From contig CASDRK010000005.1 in the NCBI GenBank assembly GCA_949283125.1, positions 1-64,000 on the forward strand: 64,000 nucleotides of DNA, in the 5' to 3' direction. The stretch's first letter is position 1, and every line of letters begins with the position of its first letter. The position numbers and the translations under genes are program-made. Origin of the DNA: an uncultured Clostridia bacterium. GTDB taxonomy: Bacteria > Bacillota > Clostridia > Christensenellales > Borkfalkiaceae. The notes under the pieces were generated by a model. The model saw only the letters and a list, made by a program, of their open reading frames with translations. It was not told the DNA's origin and searched no databases. Positions 7,316 through 17,082 of the stretch are shown piece after piece.

Positions 7316-9115
7316 ATGAAGGAACCGCGCATGCACATCGCCGACACCCGCGTTCAGGGCAGGCGCAAGGCGGATACAAAATTTGTCATAGTCAATCTGT
7401 TCAGATATCTCAGGCCGTGGCTGCCCGTGCTCGCGGCGCTGTTCGTTCTCAACGTGGCTTCGGTCGTGCTCTCGCTGGTCGGCCCCAGACTGAGCGGCGA
7501 AGCCATCGACCTCATACGGCCGGGGGGCGGCACGGACATGGCCGCCGTGCTGCGCTGCTGCGCGCTGCTCGCGGGCATATATGTGCTGTCCGGCGTGCTC
7601 AGCTACCTGTCGGCGGTGGGCATGGCGCACGTGGCGCGCAAGGTGGCCTGCCGCATGCGCGAGGACACGTTCAACCGTCTCGTATCCCTGCCCGTCAGCT
7701 ATTTCGACAGCCGTCAGGCGGGCGACATAATCTCCGTGCTGTCCTACGATATCGACACGGTGGGCGAGTCGCTGGCAAACGACGTCGTGCTCGTCATAAA
7801 CAGCGTTGTGATGATAGTGGGCTCGTTTGCCATGATGCTCGCCATCGCGCCGCTGCTGGTGCTCGTGTTCGTCGTCACCATTCCCGTGTCGGCGGTCATA
7901 ACGCGCTGCATAGCCCGCCGGGTCCAGCCCCTCTTCCGCAGGCGCAGCGCCAAGCTGGGCGAACTCAACGGCTTTGTGGAGGAGATGATCGCCGGGCAGA
8001 AGACCACCAAGGCCTACGGCTGCGAGCAGGTGATGATAGACAAGTTTGAAGGCAAGAACAGGGACGCGGTGGACGCCTACGCCCGGGCGGAGTATCTGTC
8101 GACAATGACGGGCCCCACAAACAACTTCATGAACAACTTTGCGCTCACGCTCGTGTCGGTGTTCGGCGCGCTGATGTACATGTACGCTTTCGGCGGCATA
8201 ACCGTAGGACAGATTTCCTCGTTCGTGCTGTATTCGCGCAAATTTTCCGGCCCGATAAACGAGATAGCCAACGTATTCGGCGAGTTTCAGTCGGCCATAG
8301 CCGCGGCCGAACGCGTGTTCCGCGTGCTCGCCGAACAGCCCGAAGCTCCCGACCCCGCAGACGCCGTGGTGCCCGGCGGCGTGCGCGGCGACGTGGATAT
8401 CGAGCACATTGCCTTCGGCTACGTCGAGGGCAGGGAGATAATACACGATTTTTCGCTGTCAGCCGGGCAGGGAGACGTCATCGCCATCGTCGGGCGCACG
8501 GGCGCGGGCAAGACAACCATAATAAATCTGCTGATGCGCTTTTACGACCCGGACAGGGGCACGATAAAGATAGACGGCACGGACATATCCCGTATGACCC
8601 GTTCGGGGCTGCGCGGCTGCTTTACGATGGTGCTTCAGGACACGTGGCTGTTTGCCGGCACCGTGTTCGAAAACATAGCCTACGGCAAGGAAAACGCCAC
8701 GCGCGAGGAGGTCGAAAGGGTGTGCCGCGCCGCGCGCATACATTCGTTCATCACCCGCCTGCCGCAGGGCTACGACACCGTTCTGGCGGATAACGCCGTC
8801 AACATTTCCAAAGGCCAGCGGCAGCTGCTCACCATAGCCCGCGCAATGCTGCTGGACAGCCCCATGCTCATCCTCGACGAGGCCACGTCCAACGTCGATA
8901 CCCGCACCGAACACGTCATACAGCAGGCCATGACCAGACTCATGGAGGGCAGAACGTGTTTCGTCATCGCCCACCGCCTGTCCACCATAAAGGGCGCGGA
9001 CAGAATACTGGTGATGGACGGCGGGGACATAGTGGAGCAGGGCACTCACGCGGAACTGCTCGCGCGGCGGGGCATGTATTACAGGCTGTACAAATCGCAG
9101 TTTGAAAGCTTCTGA
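7316..9115 (+). CDS. ABC exporter half-transporter, subunit 2 (altered signature motif)
   Basis: This 599-residue protein has the same layout as its partner: membrane domain about residues 25-320, then an ATPase with Walker A GRTGAGKTT, Q-loop VLQDTW, canonical Walker B LILDEATSNVD and H-loop IAHRLST. The signature is ISKGQRQ instead of LSGGQ. The canonical ATP site of the dimer is therefore this subunit's Walker motifs with the partner's LSGGQ. The ATG at 7316 is chosen over a TTG 21 bases upstream because a GGGGAG ribosome site precedes it. Third gene of the marR operon. Confidence 0.92.
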   Translation: MKEPRMHIADTRVQGRRKADTKFVIVNLFRYLRPWLPVLAALFVLNVASVVLSLVGPRLSGEAIDLIRPGGGTDMAAVLRCCALLAGIYVLSGVLSYLSAVGMAHVARKVACRMREDTFNRLVSLPVSYFDSRQAGDIISVLSYDIDTVGESLANDVVLVINSVVMIVGSFAMMLAIAPLLVLVFVVTIPVSAVITRCIARRVQPLFRRRSAKLGELNGFVEEMIAGQKTTKAYGCEQVMIDKFEGKNRDAVDAYARAEYLSTMTGPTNNFMNNFALTLVSVFGALMYMYAFGGITVGQISSFVLYSRKFSGPINEIANVFGEFQSAIAAAERVFRVLAEQPEAPDPADAVVPGGVRGDVDIEHIAFGYVEGREIIHDFSLSAGQGDVIAIVGRTGAGKTTIINLLMRFYDPDRGTIKIDGTDISRMTRSGLRGCFTMVLQDTWLFAGTVFENIAYGKENATREEVERVCRAARIHSFITRLPQGYDTVLADNAVNISKGQRQLLTIARAMLLDSPMLILDEATSNVDTRTEHVIQQAMTRLMEGRTCFVIAHRLSTIKGADRILVMDGGDIVEQGTHAELLARRGMYYRLYKSQFESF

Positions 9116-9196
9116 CGGCCGCGCGCCGAAGGCGCGGCGGCTTTCAACGGCATGCGGTCCCTGTGCGCCGGACGCGCGCGGAGGCCGCGCAAAGCA

Positions 9197-9238
9197 ATGC
9201 GCCCGTCCGCCCGCTTTTCAGCGGGCGGACGGGCGCAT
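9197..9238. terminator. 18-bp perfect hairpin between convergent genes
   Basis: Arms 9197-9214 and 9221-9238 are exact complements around a TTTTCA loop. The hairpin ends the ABC exporter operon and faces the convergent lipoprotein gene. There is no long U-tract. Confidence 0.6.
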
Positions 9239-9298
9239 GTCGCGCGTGCGGACATTTCAACGGCGCGCCGCAAGCGGCGCGCCGGAATGCTTTCTGCG

Positions 9299-10393
9299 TT
9301 ATTTGGAGGTGTACGTGAGCGAAGTCAGGTCGTATGTCACCGTGCCGAGGTTGAAGGGAAGCGTCTCCTCCATGCGCATCAGCGCCGCCCTTCCGGCGTT
9401 CATGTCGGTGTTGTTCACGCTCGCGATGTAATAGGTGGTCGAAGGGCCCGTCATGGACGAAACCAGACTGACCGTCACCGGAGTCCACGAATAGCTTATC
9501 GCGCCTTCGTCGTCCGTGCCGTTCAGCAGATATCCGGCTTCCGCCGCCTTGTCCAGCGCGGCAACAAGCGCGGCGCGCGCGTCGTCGCCGCGGTCTATGG
9601 CTACGGCGCTTCCCCATGCGGCCTGATATCTTGCGGCGGCGCCGTTGACGGGTATATACACGTCAAACGCGTGCGTGCCGCTCTGCGTCATGCCGCGCAA
9701 AGCTACGGTCAGGGCCGAGGAATCGAACAGAGAATATTCCGTGCCCGTCCCGGCGGACTTTTGCTCGCTTGCTCCGTCCTGCGTCGCGGATATCGTAACC
9801 GCCGCCGAACCGTCGCGGTTGTAATACGTGCGGTATTCGGCCTTCATCTCCACGTACGCGCTCTCTATCGAAGAGGGTTGAAGGTTTGCCGGCGATATGC
9901 AGTCAATCGTCTGCGAGGAATATACGGGGCGGAGGTTGTTGCCGGCCGAAAGGAACATGCTCACGGTCGTCACTCTGTTGGTGTAGCTGTAGCTTTCGCC
10001 GCCCACGGTGTAGGTGACGGGCTGGGTGAGCTGGGTGGAGTATTTGTACACGTTTTCCGTCACGCCCTCGGCGCGCACGGACTCGGGCACTTCCTGCGCG
10101 CCCCTGTCGAACGTGTCCGCGGTCAGCGTAACTACGTATTCGCCGCCTTCGGACGAGAAGGAAAACAGCGAATTGGTCCCGCCCGTGTGCGAAAGGGCGT
10201 ACACCGCCCTCTCTTCGTGGCCGAACAGGGGGGACGAGGAGTCCAGCTCGTCCGCAGAACCCGCCCTTATCATCCAGTTGGGGCTTATCGTGGTCTTGTA
10301 ATCGGGCGTTCCGCCGCAGCCGCTGCAGGCCGAAAGGCTCAAGGCGCCCGCCGCGCATAACGCCAGCGCAAACATTTTAACTGGTTTTTTCAT
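9299..10393 (-). CDS. Lipoprotein of unknown function
   Basis: The 364-residue product begins MKKPVKMFALALCAAGALSL and continues with the lipobox SLSAC at about residues 19-23, so it should be lipid-anchored at the outer face of the membrane. The rest looks like beta-rich extracellular sequence with many Thr, Ser and Tyr, including YSYTNRVTTVSMF and YTVGGESY. I recognise no family. Upstream in-frame codons exist, but the -10 box (TATAAT on the minus strand, plus-strand 10401-10406) lies among them. The MKKP start is therefore preferred, with a transcript beginning at or next to the ATG. It is divergent from addB. Confidence 0.75.
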   Translation of the reverse strand: MKKPVKMFALALCAAGALSLSACSGCGGTPDYKTTISPNWMIRAGSADELDSSSPLFGHEERAVYALSHTGGTNSLFSFSSEGGEYVVTLTADTFDRGAQEVPESVRAEGVTENVYKYSTQLTQPVTYTVGGESYSYTNRVTTVSMFLSAGNNLRPVYSSQTIDCISPANLQPSSIESAYVEMKAEYRTYYNRDGSAAVTISATQDGASEQKSAGTGTEYSLFDSSALTVALRGMTQSGTHAFDVYIPVNGAAARYQAAWGSAVAIDRGDDARAALVAALDKAAEAGYLLNGTDDEGAISYSWTPVTVSLVSSMTGPSTTYYIASVNNTDMNAGRAALMRMEETLPFNLGTVTYDLTSLTYTSK

Positions 10394-10400
10394 ATTGGAC

Positions 10401-10429
10401 ATTATAACATACAAATATAAAAAAGTAAA
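10401..10429 (-). promoter_or_regulatory. Promoter of the lipoprotein gene
   Basis: On the minus strand, TTTACT (10424-10429) and TATAAT (10401-10406) are 17 bp apart. The chosen ATG at 10393 is seven bases downstream of the -10 box, which implies a leaderless or nearly leaderless message. Confidence 0.45.
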
Positions 10430-10472
10430 AACTTTTGCGCCTTAAAATCTTTAAAAATTGCGCGCGACATGC

Positions 10473-10478
10473 TATAAT
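10473..10478 (+). promoter_or_regulatory. -10 box of the addB promoter
   Basis: TATAAT at 10473-10478 is seven bases before the addB ATG at 10486. The -35 region is poor (TTTAAA near 10450). There is no Shine-Dalgarno sequence, so the addAB message is probably leaderless. Confidence 0.5.
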
Positions 10479-10485
10479 ACGGTAT

Positions 10486-13400
10486 ATGATAAATTCCTAT
10501 ACCGCGCCGACGCTGGGCGCGGCGCTTGAAAAACTCAGACAGGCGGTGTCCGCAAACGAGGAAAAGGGGGCGCGCACCGTGATATTCTGCGAGGACAGGC
10601 TGACCCTTGCGGCGGAGCGCACGGTGTGTGCGGCCGTGGGCGGCACATTCTCGGCGGCGGTGTACACCTTTGCGCGCTTTCTCGCGGCGGAGCGCGGCAA
10701 GTGCGACGCCCTGCTCACCAGTCAGGGCTCGGCCATGATAGTGCGCAGGCTGATAGAACAGAACAGATCGCGCCTCACGCTCTTCAAAAAGCTGTCCGCC
10801 GCCACGGCCGCGCAGGACATATACGACACCATCGCGCTGCTGTATTCGTCGCGCGTGTCGCCCGACGACCTCGCCGCGATATCCGCCCCGGAGCCCGTGC
10901 TGGAGGGTAAACTGCGCGATCTCGAGCTGTTGTACCGCGCCTATTCGCAATACCTTGAAACGACCGGAGCGGTGGACAGAAACCGCTACCTTGCCATGCT
11001 GCCAGAAGTCATAACCTCCTCCGCCGCGGTGCGGGGGGCCGACGTGATCTTTTTGGGCTTTCAGGCCTTTACGCACTCCGTGGCGGAGTGCGCCTCCGCC
11101 TGCATGGAGGCCGCCGCCAACGTGACGGGCATATTCATCGGCGGGCCGGAGGAGGTGTACGTGAACGAGGCCGCGGCCGCGTTCGCCGCCGCGGCAAAAG
11201 CTTACGGCGGCGTCAACAGGCACGCCCTCCCGTCGCGCCTGTGTCCCGAAGCCGAGCTGCTGCGCTCGCACATATTCGACCCCGACTGCTTTCATGCGGC
11301 CGTGGGGCTGCCCACGCGCGCCGTCACTCTGTTCGAGGGCAGGGACGAGGACGAGGAGATGGAATACGTCGCCGCGGGCATAGTGCGCTGCGTGCTCGAG
11401 GAGGGGGTGCGCTATCGCTCCGTCTCCGTCATGCTGCCCGACGTGGCCGGATACGAACCTGTGCTCGCCCGCGTGTTTGCCGAATACGGCATACCCTATT
11501 ATCTCGACAGGCGCTACCGCCTGTCCGAGCACCCCGTGTGCGACTTTCTGGAAGGCTTTCTGCGCTGCGCCGCCGACGGCTGCACGCGCTCTTCGGTGTT
11601 CGCCGCGGTCACGTCGCCCCTCTTTTGCGTAAAGTGTCTGCACGGGGACGGAACGCCGTTCGCCGAGGGGGAGCGCCGCAAGGACAAGGATCTGTTCGTG
11701 AACTACATGCTCCGTCTGGCCGGATACCGCGGCGGCGTAAAGCGCGCCCCCTCGCCCGAGGTGCTTGCGGCGCTCGGGCTGGACGCTTCCGCCGTCGCCC
11801 GCGTGCGCGAACCCTTTCTGAAGGCGCTTTCGCGCGTGCCCTCGTCTGGTTCGGGCAGGGCCTTCTGCGCCGCCCTGCGCGGCATACTCGCCGACTTCGG
11901 CGCGGAGCAGACCCTCTCCGCCATGGCGGCCGACTTCGCGGCCGATTATCCCTCGCAGGCGGCATTCTCCGGGCGCGCCTTCGAGAGCGTCAACGCCGTT
12001 ATAGACGAGGCCGAAAGACTGACGGCGGACGTGCAGATGTCCGCAGGGGAATTTCTGAAGATATTGAGGAGCGGCTTTTCCGCCGCAGAGCTCTCGCTCA
12101 TCCCGCCCAAGCAGGACGCCGTGTTCGTGGGCGACCTGCTTAAATGCGCAAATACGGGCAGCGAGGTGGTGTTCGTTGCGGGGCTCACGGGCGACGTGCC
12201 CGCCGTCGGCGACGATACGGCCGTGCTCACCGACAGGGACATAAGCTCGCTCGAGCGGCTCAGCATAGTCATTTCGCCCAAAATCGCGCAGGTCAACCGC
12301 CGCTCGCGCGAGACGGCCGGTCTCAATCTGTGCGCTTTCAGGCGCGCTCTGCATCTAAGCTATCCCGTCCGCAGGGGCGGGGAGGAGGGCGGCGTCAGCC
12401 GCATAGTCGACTATGTCCGCGCGCTCTTCCGCACGCCTTCGGGCGCGCCCGTCGCGCCGCTTACGGGGAGCGATTTCATGCGCGGCGCCGAAAATCTGAA
12501 GTATATCTGTTCGCGCCCCGGTCCCGCCCTGCGCAGACTGGCGGCGGAGCAGTCTCCGGCCGTTCGTTCGGCCATATATGCCCTGCTTTGCGACAACGGC
12601 GAGGCCGAAGGCGCGCTGGCCGCGGTGGCCGCGCCCGAACGCGGCGGGCGCATATCGTGCGGCGACAGGCTGTACGGCGCAAGCTTTTCGCCCACCGTGC
12701 TCGAAACTTATTTTTCCTGTCCCTACAAATGCTTCATGCTGCGCGGACTGCGGCTGGCGGAGCGGGAGGAGGGCGTCATGCGCCCCCTCGACTGCGGCAA
12801 CTTCATCCATTCCGTTCTGCAAAACGTGTTCGACAGGTCGGTCAACGGCGTGTCCGACGCGGAAGAGCTGGCCGCGCGCGCCGCGGCCGCGGCGCGCGCG
12901 CTGCTCGCCGACCCCAGATATTCGTCGCTGTCGGCAAACAAGCGCGGCGAATACGCCGCGTCGCGTCTGGTGGAGGAGTCTGTGCAGGTGTGCCTCGGCG
13001 CGTTTGAACAGCTCAAAAATTCCGCGTTCGGGGTGGAGGAGGTGGAAAAGGTCTGCCGCCTTCCGCTCGACGGCGGAACGTGGCTCTCCGGCAGGATAGA
13101 CCGCGTGGACTCGTGCGGGGACATGGTGCGCGTCATCGATTACAAGACGGGCGCGATAGACAGCTCCGCCTCGCTCTATTACATGGGGCTGAAGCTTCAG
13201 CTGCCCGTCTATCTCTCCGCGGCCGCGCGCGGCCGCCGCGCCGCCGGCGCATACTACTTTCCCGCGGGCGTGCGCTACGAGGACGAGCGCGACGGCGTGT
13301 TCCGCCTTAAGGGCTTTATGGACGGCAGCGAGGACGTGGTGCGCAGCACCGACGCGCTGCTCGGCGGCGACGGCAAGAGCAGCTACGTCGACGCGTATCT

Positions 13401-13665
13401 GAACGGGAAATATCCCGAAGGCACGCTGCCCGGCGATGAATTTGCCGACTTTTTGCAGTACGCTTCGCTCGTCGCGCGCGTCGGCGCCGCCGAGATGCGG
13501 GCGGGCAATGCGGAGCCTTCGCCCGCGTTCGACGCCTGCGCGTTCTGCAAGCTTTCCGGCAGCTGCGGCTTTCAGGCCGGAGTCGACGGCGACCCGCGCG
13601 AAAAGCGTTCGGTAAAGTGCGGGCAGATAGTCCGCATAGTCCGCAGACAGAGGGGGGATGAATGA
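10486..13665 (+). CDS. addB: AddB, helicase-like/nuclease subunit of the AddAB recombination complex
   Basis: AddB (1059 residues) partners AddA to process double-strand DNA ends for RecA-mediated repair. The C-terminal PD-(D/E)XK nuclease shows GRIDRVDSCGDMVRVIDYKTG. The iron-sulfur cysteines are visible in CPYKC (about residue 745) and in the late CAFC...SGSC cluster, as in Bacillus AddB. Unlike Bacillus AddB, the N-terminus (MINSYTAPTLGAALEKL) has no GxxGxGK P-loop, so ATP binding there is probably lost, as in RexB-type proteins. The ATG at 10486 is selected because the -10 box overlaps the region upstream. The stop overlaps the addA start (ATGA). Confidence 0.92.
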   Translation: MINSYTAPTLGAALEKLRQAVSANEEKGARTVIFCEDRLTLAAERTVCAAVGGTFSAAVYTFARFLAAERGKCDALLTSQGSAMIVRRLIEQNRSRLTLFKKLSAATAAQDIYDTIALLYSSRVSPDDLAAISAPEPVLEGKLRDLELLYRAYSQYLETTGAVDRNRYLAMLPEVITSSAAVRGADVIFLGFQAFTHSVAECASACMEAAANVTGIFIGGPEEVYVNEAAAAFAAAAKAYGGVNRHALPSRLCPEAELLRSHIFDPDCFHAAVGLPTRAVTLFEGRDEDEEMEYVAAGIVRCVLEEGVRYRSVSVMLPDVAGYEPVLARVFAEYGIPYYLDRRYRLSEHPVCDFLEGFLRCAADGCTRSSVFAAVTSPLFCVKCLHGDGTPFAEGERRKDKDLFVNYMLRLAGYRGGVKRAPSPEVLAALGLDASAVARVREPFLKALSRVPSSGSGRAFCAALRGILADFGAEQTLSAMAADFAADYPSQAAFSGRAFESVNAVIDEAERLTADVQMSAGEFLKILRSGFSAAELSLIPPKQDAVFVGDLLKCANTGSEVVFVAGLTGDVPAVGDDTAVLTDRDISSLERLSIVISPKIAQVNRRSRETAGLNLCAFRRALHLSYPVRRGGEEGGVSRIVDYVRALFRTPSGAPVAPLTGSDFMRGAENLKYICSRPGPALRRLAAEQSPAVRSAIYALLCDNGEAEGALAAVAAPERGGRISCGDRLYGASFSPTVLETYFSCPYKCFMLRGLRLAEREEGVMRPLDCGNFIHSVLQNVFDRSVNGVSDAEELAARAAAAARALLADPRYSSLSANKRGEYAASRLVEESVQVCLGAFEQLKNSAFGVEEVEKVCRLPLDGGTWLSGRIDRVDSCGDMVRVIDYKTGAIDSSASLYYMGLKLQLPVYLSAAARGRRAAGAYYFPAGVRYEDERDGVFRLKGFMDGSEDVVRSTDALLGGDGKSSYVDAYLNGKYPEGTLPGDEFADFLQYASLVARVGAAEMRAGNAEPSPAFDACAFCKLSGSCGFQAGVDGDPREKRSVKCGQIVRIVRRQRGDE

Positions 13666-16600
13666 TGGTCAGGCGCACGGAAGAACAATCGGCGGCCATT
13701 GCGGCCGGCGGCAAAATAATAGTTTCGGCTTCGGCGGGGTCGGGAAAGACCTTCGTGATGATAGAAAAAATAAGCGACCTTTTGCAGCGCGGGGGAGATC
13801 TCGACGGCGTTCTGGCCGTCACCTTCACCAAAAAGGCCGCCGCGCAGATAAAGGAAAAGCTGCGCTCCGCCCTCATCGCGCGGTTGGCTTCGGCGCAGGG
13901 CGAAGAGCGCGCCAACATAAAGGCGCAGCTTGCAAAAATACCTTCGGCCGACATATCCACCATCCACGCCTTCTGCGCCCGTCTGCTCCGTACGCATTTC
14001 TATGCGCTCGACATAGATCGCTCCTTCGAGATAGTCGTCGACGAGGCCAAACTCGCCGACATGAAGGAGAGGGCCATGGATAACCTGTTCGACGGGTTAT
14101 ATGCCCGGGGCGACGAGCAGTTCATATACATTCTGGACTGTCTGCGCCGCAAGCGCAACGACGACAGCGTGCGCAGGCTCGTTATGTCCGCTCACGACGC
14201 GGTGCGCAACGTGGCCGGCTATGCCCGAAAGCTGCGCGGCAGTTCCGCGCTGTACTGCGAGAGCGGTTTTGAACGCGTGTGCGGCGATATGCGCGCTTTT
14301 GCGCGCGAAAAGTGCGCGGCGCTCCGCGCCGCGCTCGACGAGTTCATGTCCGGGCTATCCGTTCCGCCTTCGCTGTCAAAGCTCAACGACATCGCCGACG
14401 AGATGCGCGCCGCGCTCTCTTCCGCTGCCGACTGTTATCCGTTCGGCCCGTTGCCGCCCCTGTCCGCCACGCGCCGCCCCTCCGGCAGGACGGACGAGGA
14501 AAAGCAGATCTCCGGCGCGTTCGGCGACTTCCGCGCGCGCATAAAAAAGCGGTACGACGCGCTCGGCAGGGACGCGCGCACGCGCGAAGAGGAGTACGCC
14601 GCGTTTGCCGAAAGCGGCAGGCTTGCCTGCGCGTTTGCCGACCTCGTGCTGAAGTTCGACGACGAATATGCCGCCGTCAAGCGTGAGGAGAACAAGCTCG
14701 ACTGCTCCGATCTGGAGCATCTCGCGCTGAAGCTTTTGGAGGACGACGACATCAGGGCGCAGGTAAACGCCCGCTACGGGCACGTGTTCGTGGACGAATA
14801 TCAGGACGTCAATCCCGTACAGGAGCGCATACTCACGCTCGCGGGCGCGCGCGACGCGTTCACCGTCGGCGACGTCAAACAGGCTATTTACGGTTTCCGC
14901 GGCTCAAAGTCGGTGTTCTTTTCGCAAAAGTATGCCGACATGTTCTCTTCGGGCGGAGCGCTGCGGCTGTCCGTCAATTTCCGTTCGTCCGAAGGCGTTC
15001 TCGCGTTTGTCAACCGCCTGTTCTCCGACCTTATGACCCCCGCGTCCTGCGGCATAGATTATGCCGGCGACGGCGTCATGCGAGGAGGCGGCGCCTATCC
15101 CGCGGGCTACGGCACCGCGCGCATAGTGGTGTTCGGCGGCGACGACAAGAGCCCGTCTCCCGCCGACGGGGTCTATTCCGTCCTCGAAGCCGGCGGGAAG
15201 CGCGCCGGACACACGCGCGAAGGTCTCGCCGTGCTCGCTCTCGTCCGCCGCGCTCTGTCGGGCAGGCACTTCTCGCCCGAAAAGGGCTGCATGGTGGATA
15301 CGCAGCCGGGCGACATATGCGTGCTCACCCGCAAGAACGCCGGCGACAGCACGCTGGGCATAGTGCGCGCCCTGTCGGACGCGGGCTACGGCGTGGAGGG
15401 TGCGGGCGACGGCGATCTTTTAAAGCGGCCGGAGATCCGTCAGCTTTTGGACATTTTGTCGCTGATAGACAATTGCCAGCAGGATATCCCGTTGGCAACG
15501 GCAATGCTTTCGCCCGTCGGCGGCTTTACGCGCGACGAGCTTGCGCGCATACGCATAGCTTCGGGCGGCGCGGCCCGCACGCCCTTCCGCGACTGTCTGG
15601 TGGCATACCGCAGGTGTTTTTCGGACGGGCTCGCGCGCAAGATAGCAAAGTTTTTTGCCGCGATAAACGAATATCGCCGGCTTTCGGACATCCTCGGCGC
15701 CTCGGCGCTCATCGACAGGATATTGTCCGATACCGGCCTTGCCGCAAGGTATTCGGCGGGCGGCGGCGCAAAGCTGGCCGGTGTCCGCCGCCTTCAGCAG
15801 GAGGCCTTTACCGGCTCCGGCGAGCTGCATCTCAACGCCTTTCTGACGCGCATCGCGGCGGGCGGCACGCTCAGGTCGTCCGTGCCCTCGTCGTCGGACA
15901 GCATAAAGGTGATGACCATGCATTCCTCCAAGGGGCTGGAATTCCCCGTGGTCATAGTTGCGGACATAGCGCGCAGATTCGGCGGCGGGGAGAGCGAGGA
16001 CATGCCCTTCGACGACGAGTACGGCTTCACGCCCCGCGCCTACGACGTGAAAAACAAGCTCGTGCGCACCACCGTGGCGCGCGAGCTGTGCGCGGCGCGC
16101 GCCCGTCGCGAGGAGATAAAAAACGAGCTCAACCTGTTCTACGTGGCGTGCACGCGCGCCATGTGCGATCTGTACGTGTTGTGCGGCGAAAAGCCGCAGT
16201 ACGACCCTGCGGCGTGGTACGACGCCGACTGCTATGCCAAATTTTTCGACGTCGACAGGTATTCGCCCGAATATATGGGCGAGCTTACCGACTTTGACGG
16301 GCAGGCCTCGCCGCCGCCCGTAGTGGTGGGCGACGCAGGTGCGGACCGCGCCGGGCTTTTTCCGCTGTTCGGGGCGGAGTATCCCCATCCGGAAAGCGTG
16401 TCGCTGCCGGTAAAGACCTCGGCTTCGCAACTCATGCGCGAGTATGAGAGCGCGTATGCGGAGGACAGGCTGTTCGGCGACGAGTATGCCGGCGACGACG
16501 GGGATGACCCCGCCTTCCCTGGCGGACGCGAGGCGGGCACGGCCTATCACAGGTTTTTGCAGCTGTGCGACCTCGGCGTGCGCGACGTGCCCGGCATATC

Positions 16601-17018
16601 CACGCAGATACAAAAATTTGTCGAAGCCGGACTGATGTCGCCCTCGCAGGCCGGGCTCGTCTCGGCAGAAAGGGTGGCCGGGATACTCTCCATGCCCGCG
16701 TTTGCCGATCTGGAAGGCGCCGAGGTGCTGCGCGAGCGCGAATTTTTGTGCGCGCTGCCCGCCCGCGACGTGCTGGACACGTCGGCGGAAGACAAAGTGC
16801 TGGTGCAGGGCGCGATAGACCTTCTTGCCGTTACGCGGCGGGGCGTAAAGATAATCGATTACAAGTTCGTCCGGCTGACGGCCGAAGGCATCAAAGACAA
16901 GTACGCCCGTCAGCTCGCGCTGTACAAAAAGGCAGTCTCGCTCATCCTCGGCGTGGACGTGTCCACTATCGAAGCCTGCATCGTGGACGGGCGCCGCCTT
17001 AAGGAAATAAACGTGTGA
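13662..17018 (+). CDS. addA: AddA, ATP-dependent helicase/nuclease
   Basis: This 1118-residue UvrD-type helicase-nuclease has, in order, a Q motif (RRTEEQSAAI), Walker A SASAGSGKT at about 22-30, AVTFTKKAA, Walker B VFVDEYQDVNPVQ, motif III-like KQAIYGFRGS, LSVNFRSS, VMTMHSSKGLEFP and the late FYVACTRA motif. The C-terminal nuclease domain has VQGAIDLLAVTRRGVKIIDYKF. It is translationally coupled to addB. Length is somewhat below the Bacillus subunit (about 1230). A hairpin terminator starts 21 bases after the stop. Confidence 0.95.
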   Translation: MMVRRTEEQSAAIAAGGKIIVSASAGSGKTFVMIEKISDLLQRGGDLDGVLAVTFTKKAAAQIKEKLRSALIARLASAQGEERANIKAQLAKIPSADISTIHAFCARLLRTHFYALDIDRSFEIVVDEAKLADMKERAMDNLFDGLYARGDEQFIYILDCLRRKRNDDSVRRLVMSAHDAVRNVAGYARKLRGSSALYCESGFERVCGDMRAFAREKCAALRAALDEFMSGLSVPPSLSKLNDIADEMRAALSSAADCYPFGPLPPLSATRRPSGRTDEEKQISGAFGDFRARIKKRYDALGRDARTREEEYAAFAESGRLACAFADLVLKFDDEYAAVKREENKLDCSDLEHLALKLLEDDDIRAQVNARYGHVFVDEYQDVNPVQERILTLAGARDAFTVGDVKQAIYGFRGSKSVFFSQKYADMFSSGGALRLSVNFRSSEGVLAFVNRLFSDLMTPASCGIDYAGDGVMRGGGAYPAGYGTARIVVFGGDDKSPSPADGVYSVLEAGGKRAGHTREGLAVLALVRRALSGRHFSPEKGCMVDTQPGDICVLTRKNAGDSTLGIVRALSDAGYGVEGAGDGDLLKRPEIRQLLDILSLIDNCQQDIPLATAMLSPVGGFTRDELARIRIASGGAARTPFRDCLVAYRRCFSDGLARKIAKFFAAINEYRRLSDILGASALIDRILSDTGLAARYSAGGGAKLAGVRRLQQEAFTGSGELHLNAFLTRIAAGGTLRSSVPSSSDSIKVMTMHSSKGLEFPVVIVADIARRFGGGESEDMPFDDEYGFTPRAYDVKNKLVRTTVARELCAARARREEIKNELNLFYVACTRAMCDLYVLCGEKPQYDPAAWYDADCYAKFFDVDRYSPEYMGELTDFDGQASPPPVVVGDAGADRAGLFPLFGAEYPHPESVSLPVKTSASQLMREYESAYAEDRLFGDEYAGDDGDDPAFPGGREAGTAYHRFLQLCDLGVRDVPGISTQIQKFVEAGLMSPSQAGLVSAERVAGILSMPAFADLEGAEVLREREFLCALPARDVLDTSAEDKVLVQGAIDLLAVTRRGVKIIDYKFVRLTAEGIKDKYARQLALYKKAVSLILGVDVSTIEACIVDGRRLKEINV

Positions 17019-17038
17019 TACCGACGTTATCCGACAAT

Positions 17039-17079
17039 ATATCCGCTCCTTTGCATGCGGGGGCGGATATAATTTTTTT
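17039..17079 (+). terminator. Intrinsic terminator of addBA
   Basis: ATATCCGCTCC (17039-17049) pairs with the segment ending GGCGGATAT (17060-17070, one G-U pair) and is followed by AATTTTTTT. The right arm also supplies the TATAAT (17068-17073) that could serve the next gene, whose ATG is only 10 bases further on. Confidence 0.75.
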
Positions 17080-17082
17080 ACT

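Noticed and set aside
10402-12354. 650-codon antisense frame opposite addB
   Set aside because: His/Gly/Arg-rich shadow translation without a ribosome site; addB motifs are on the other strand.
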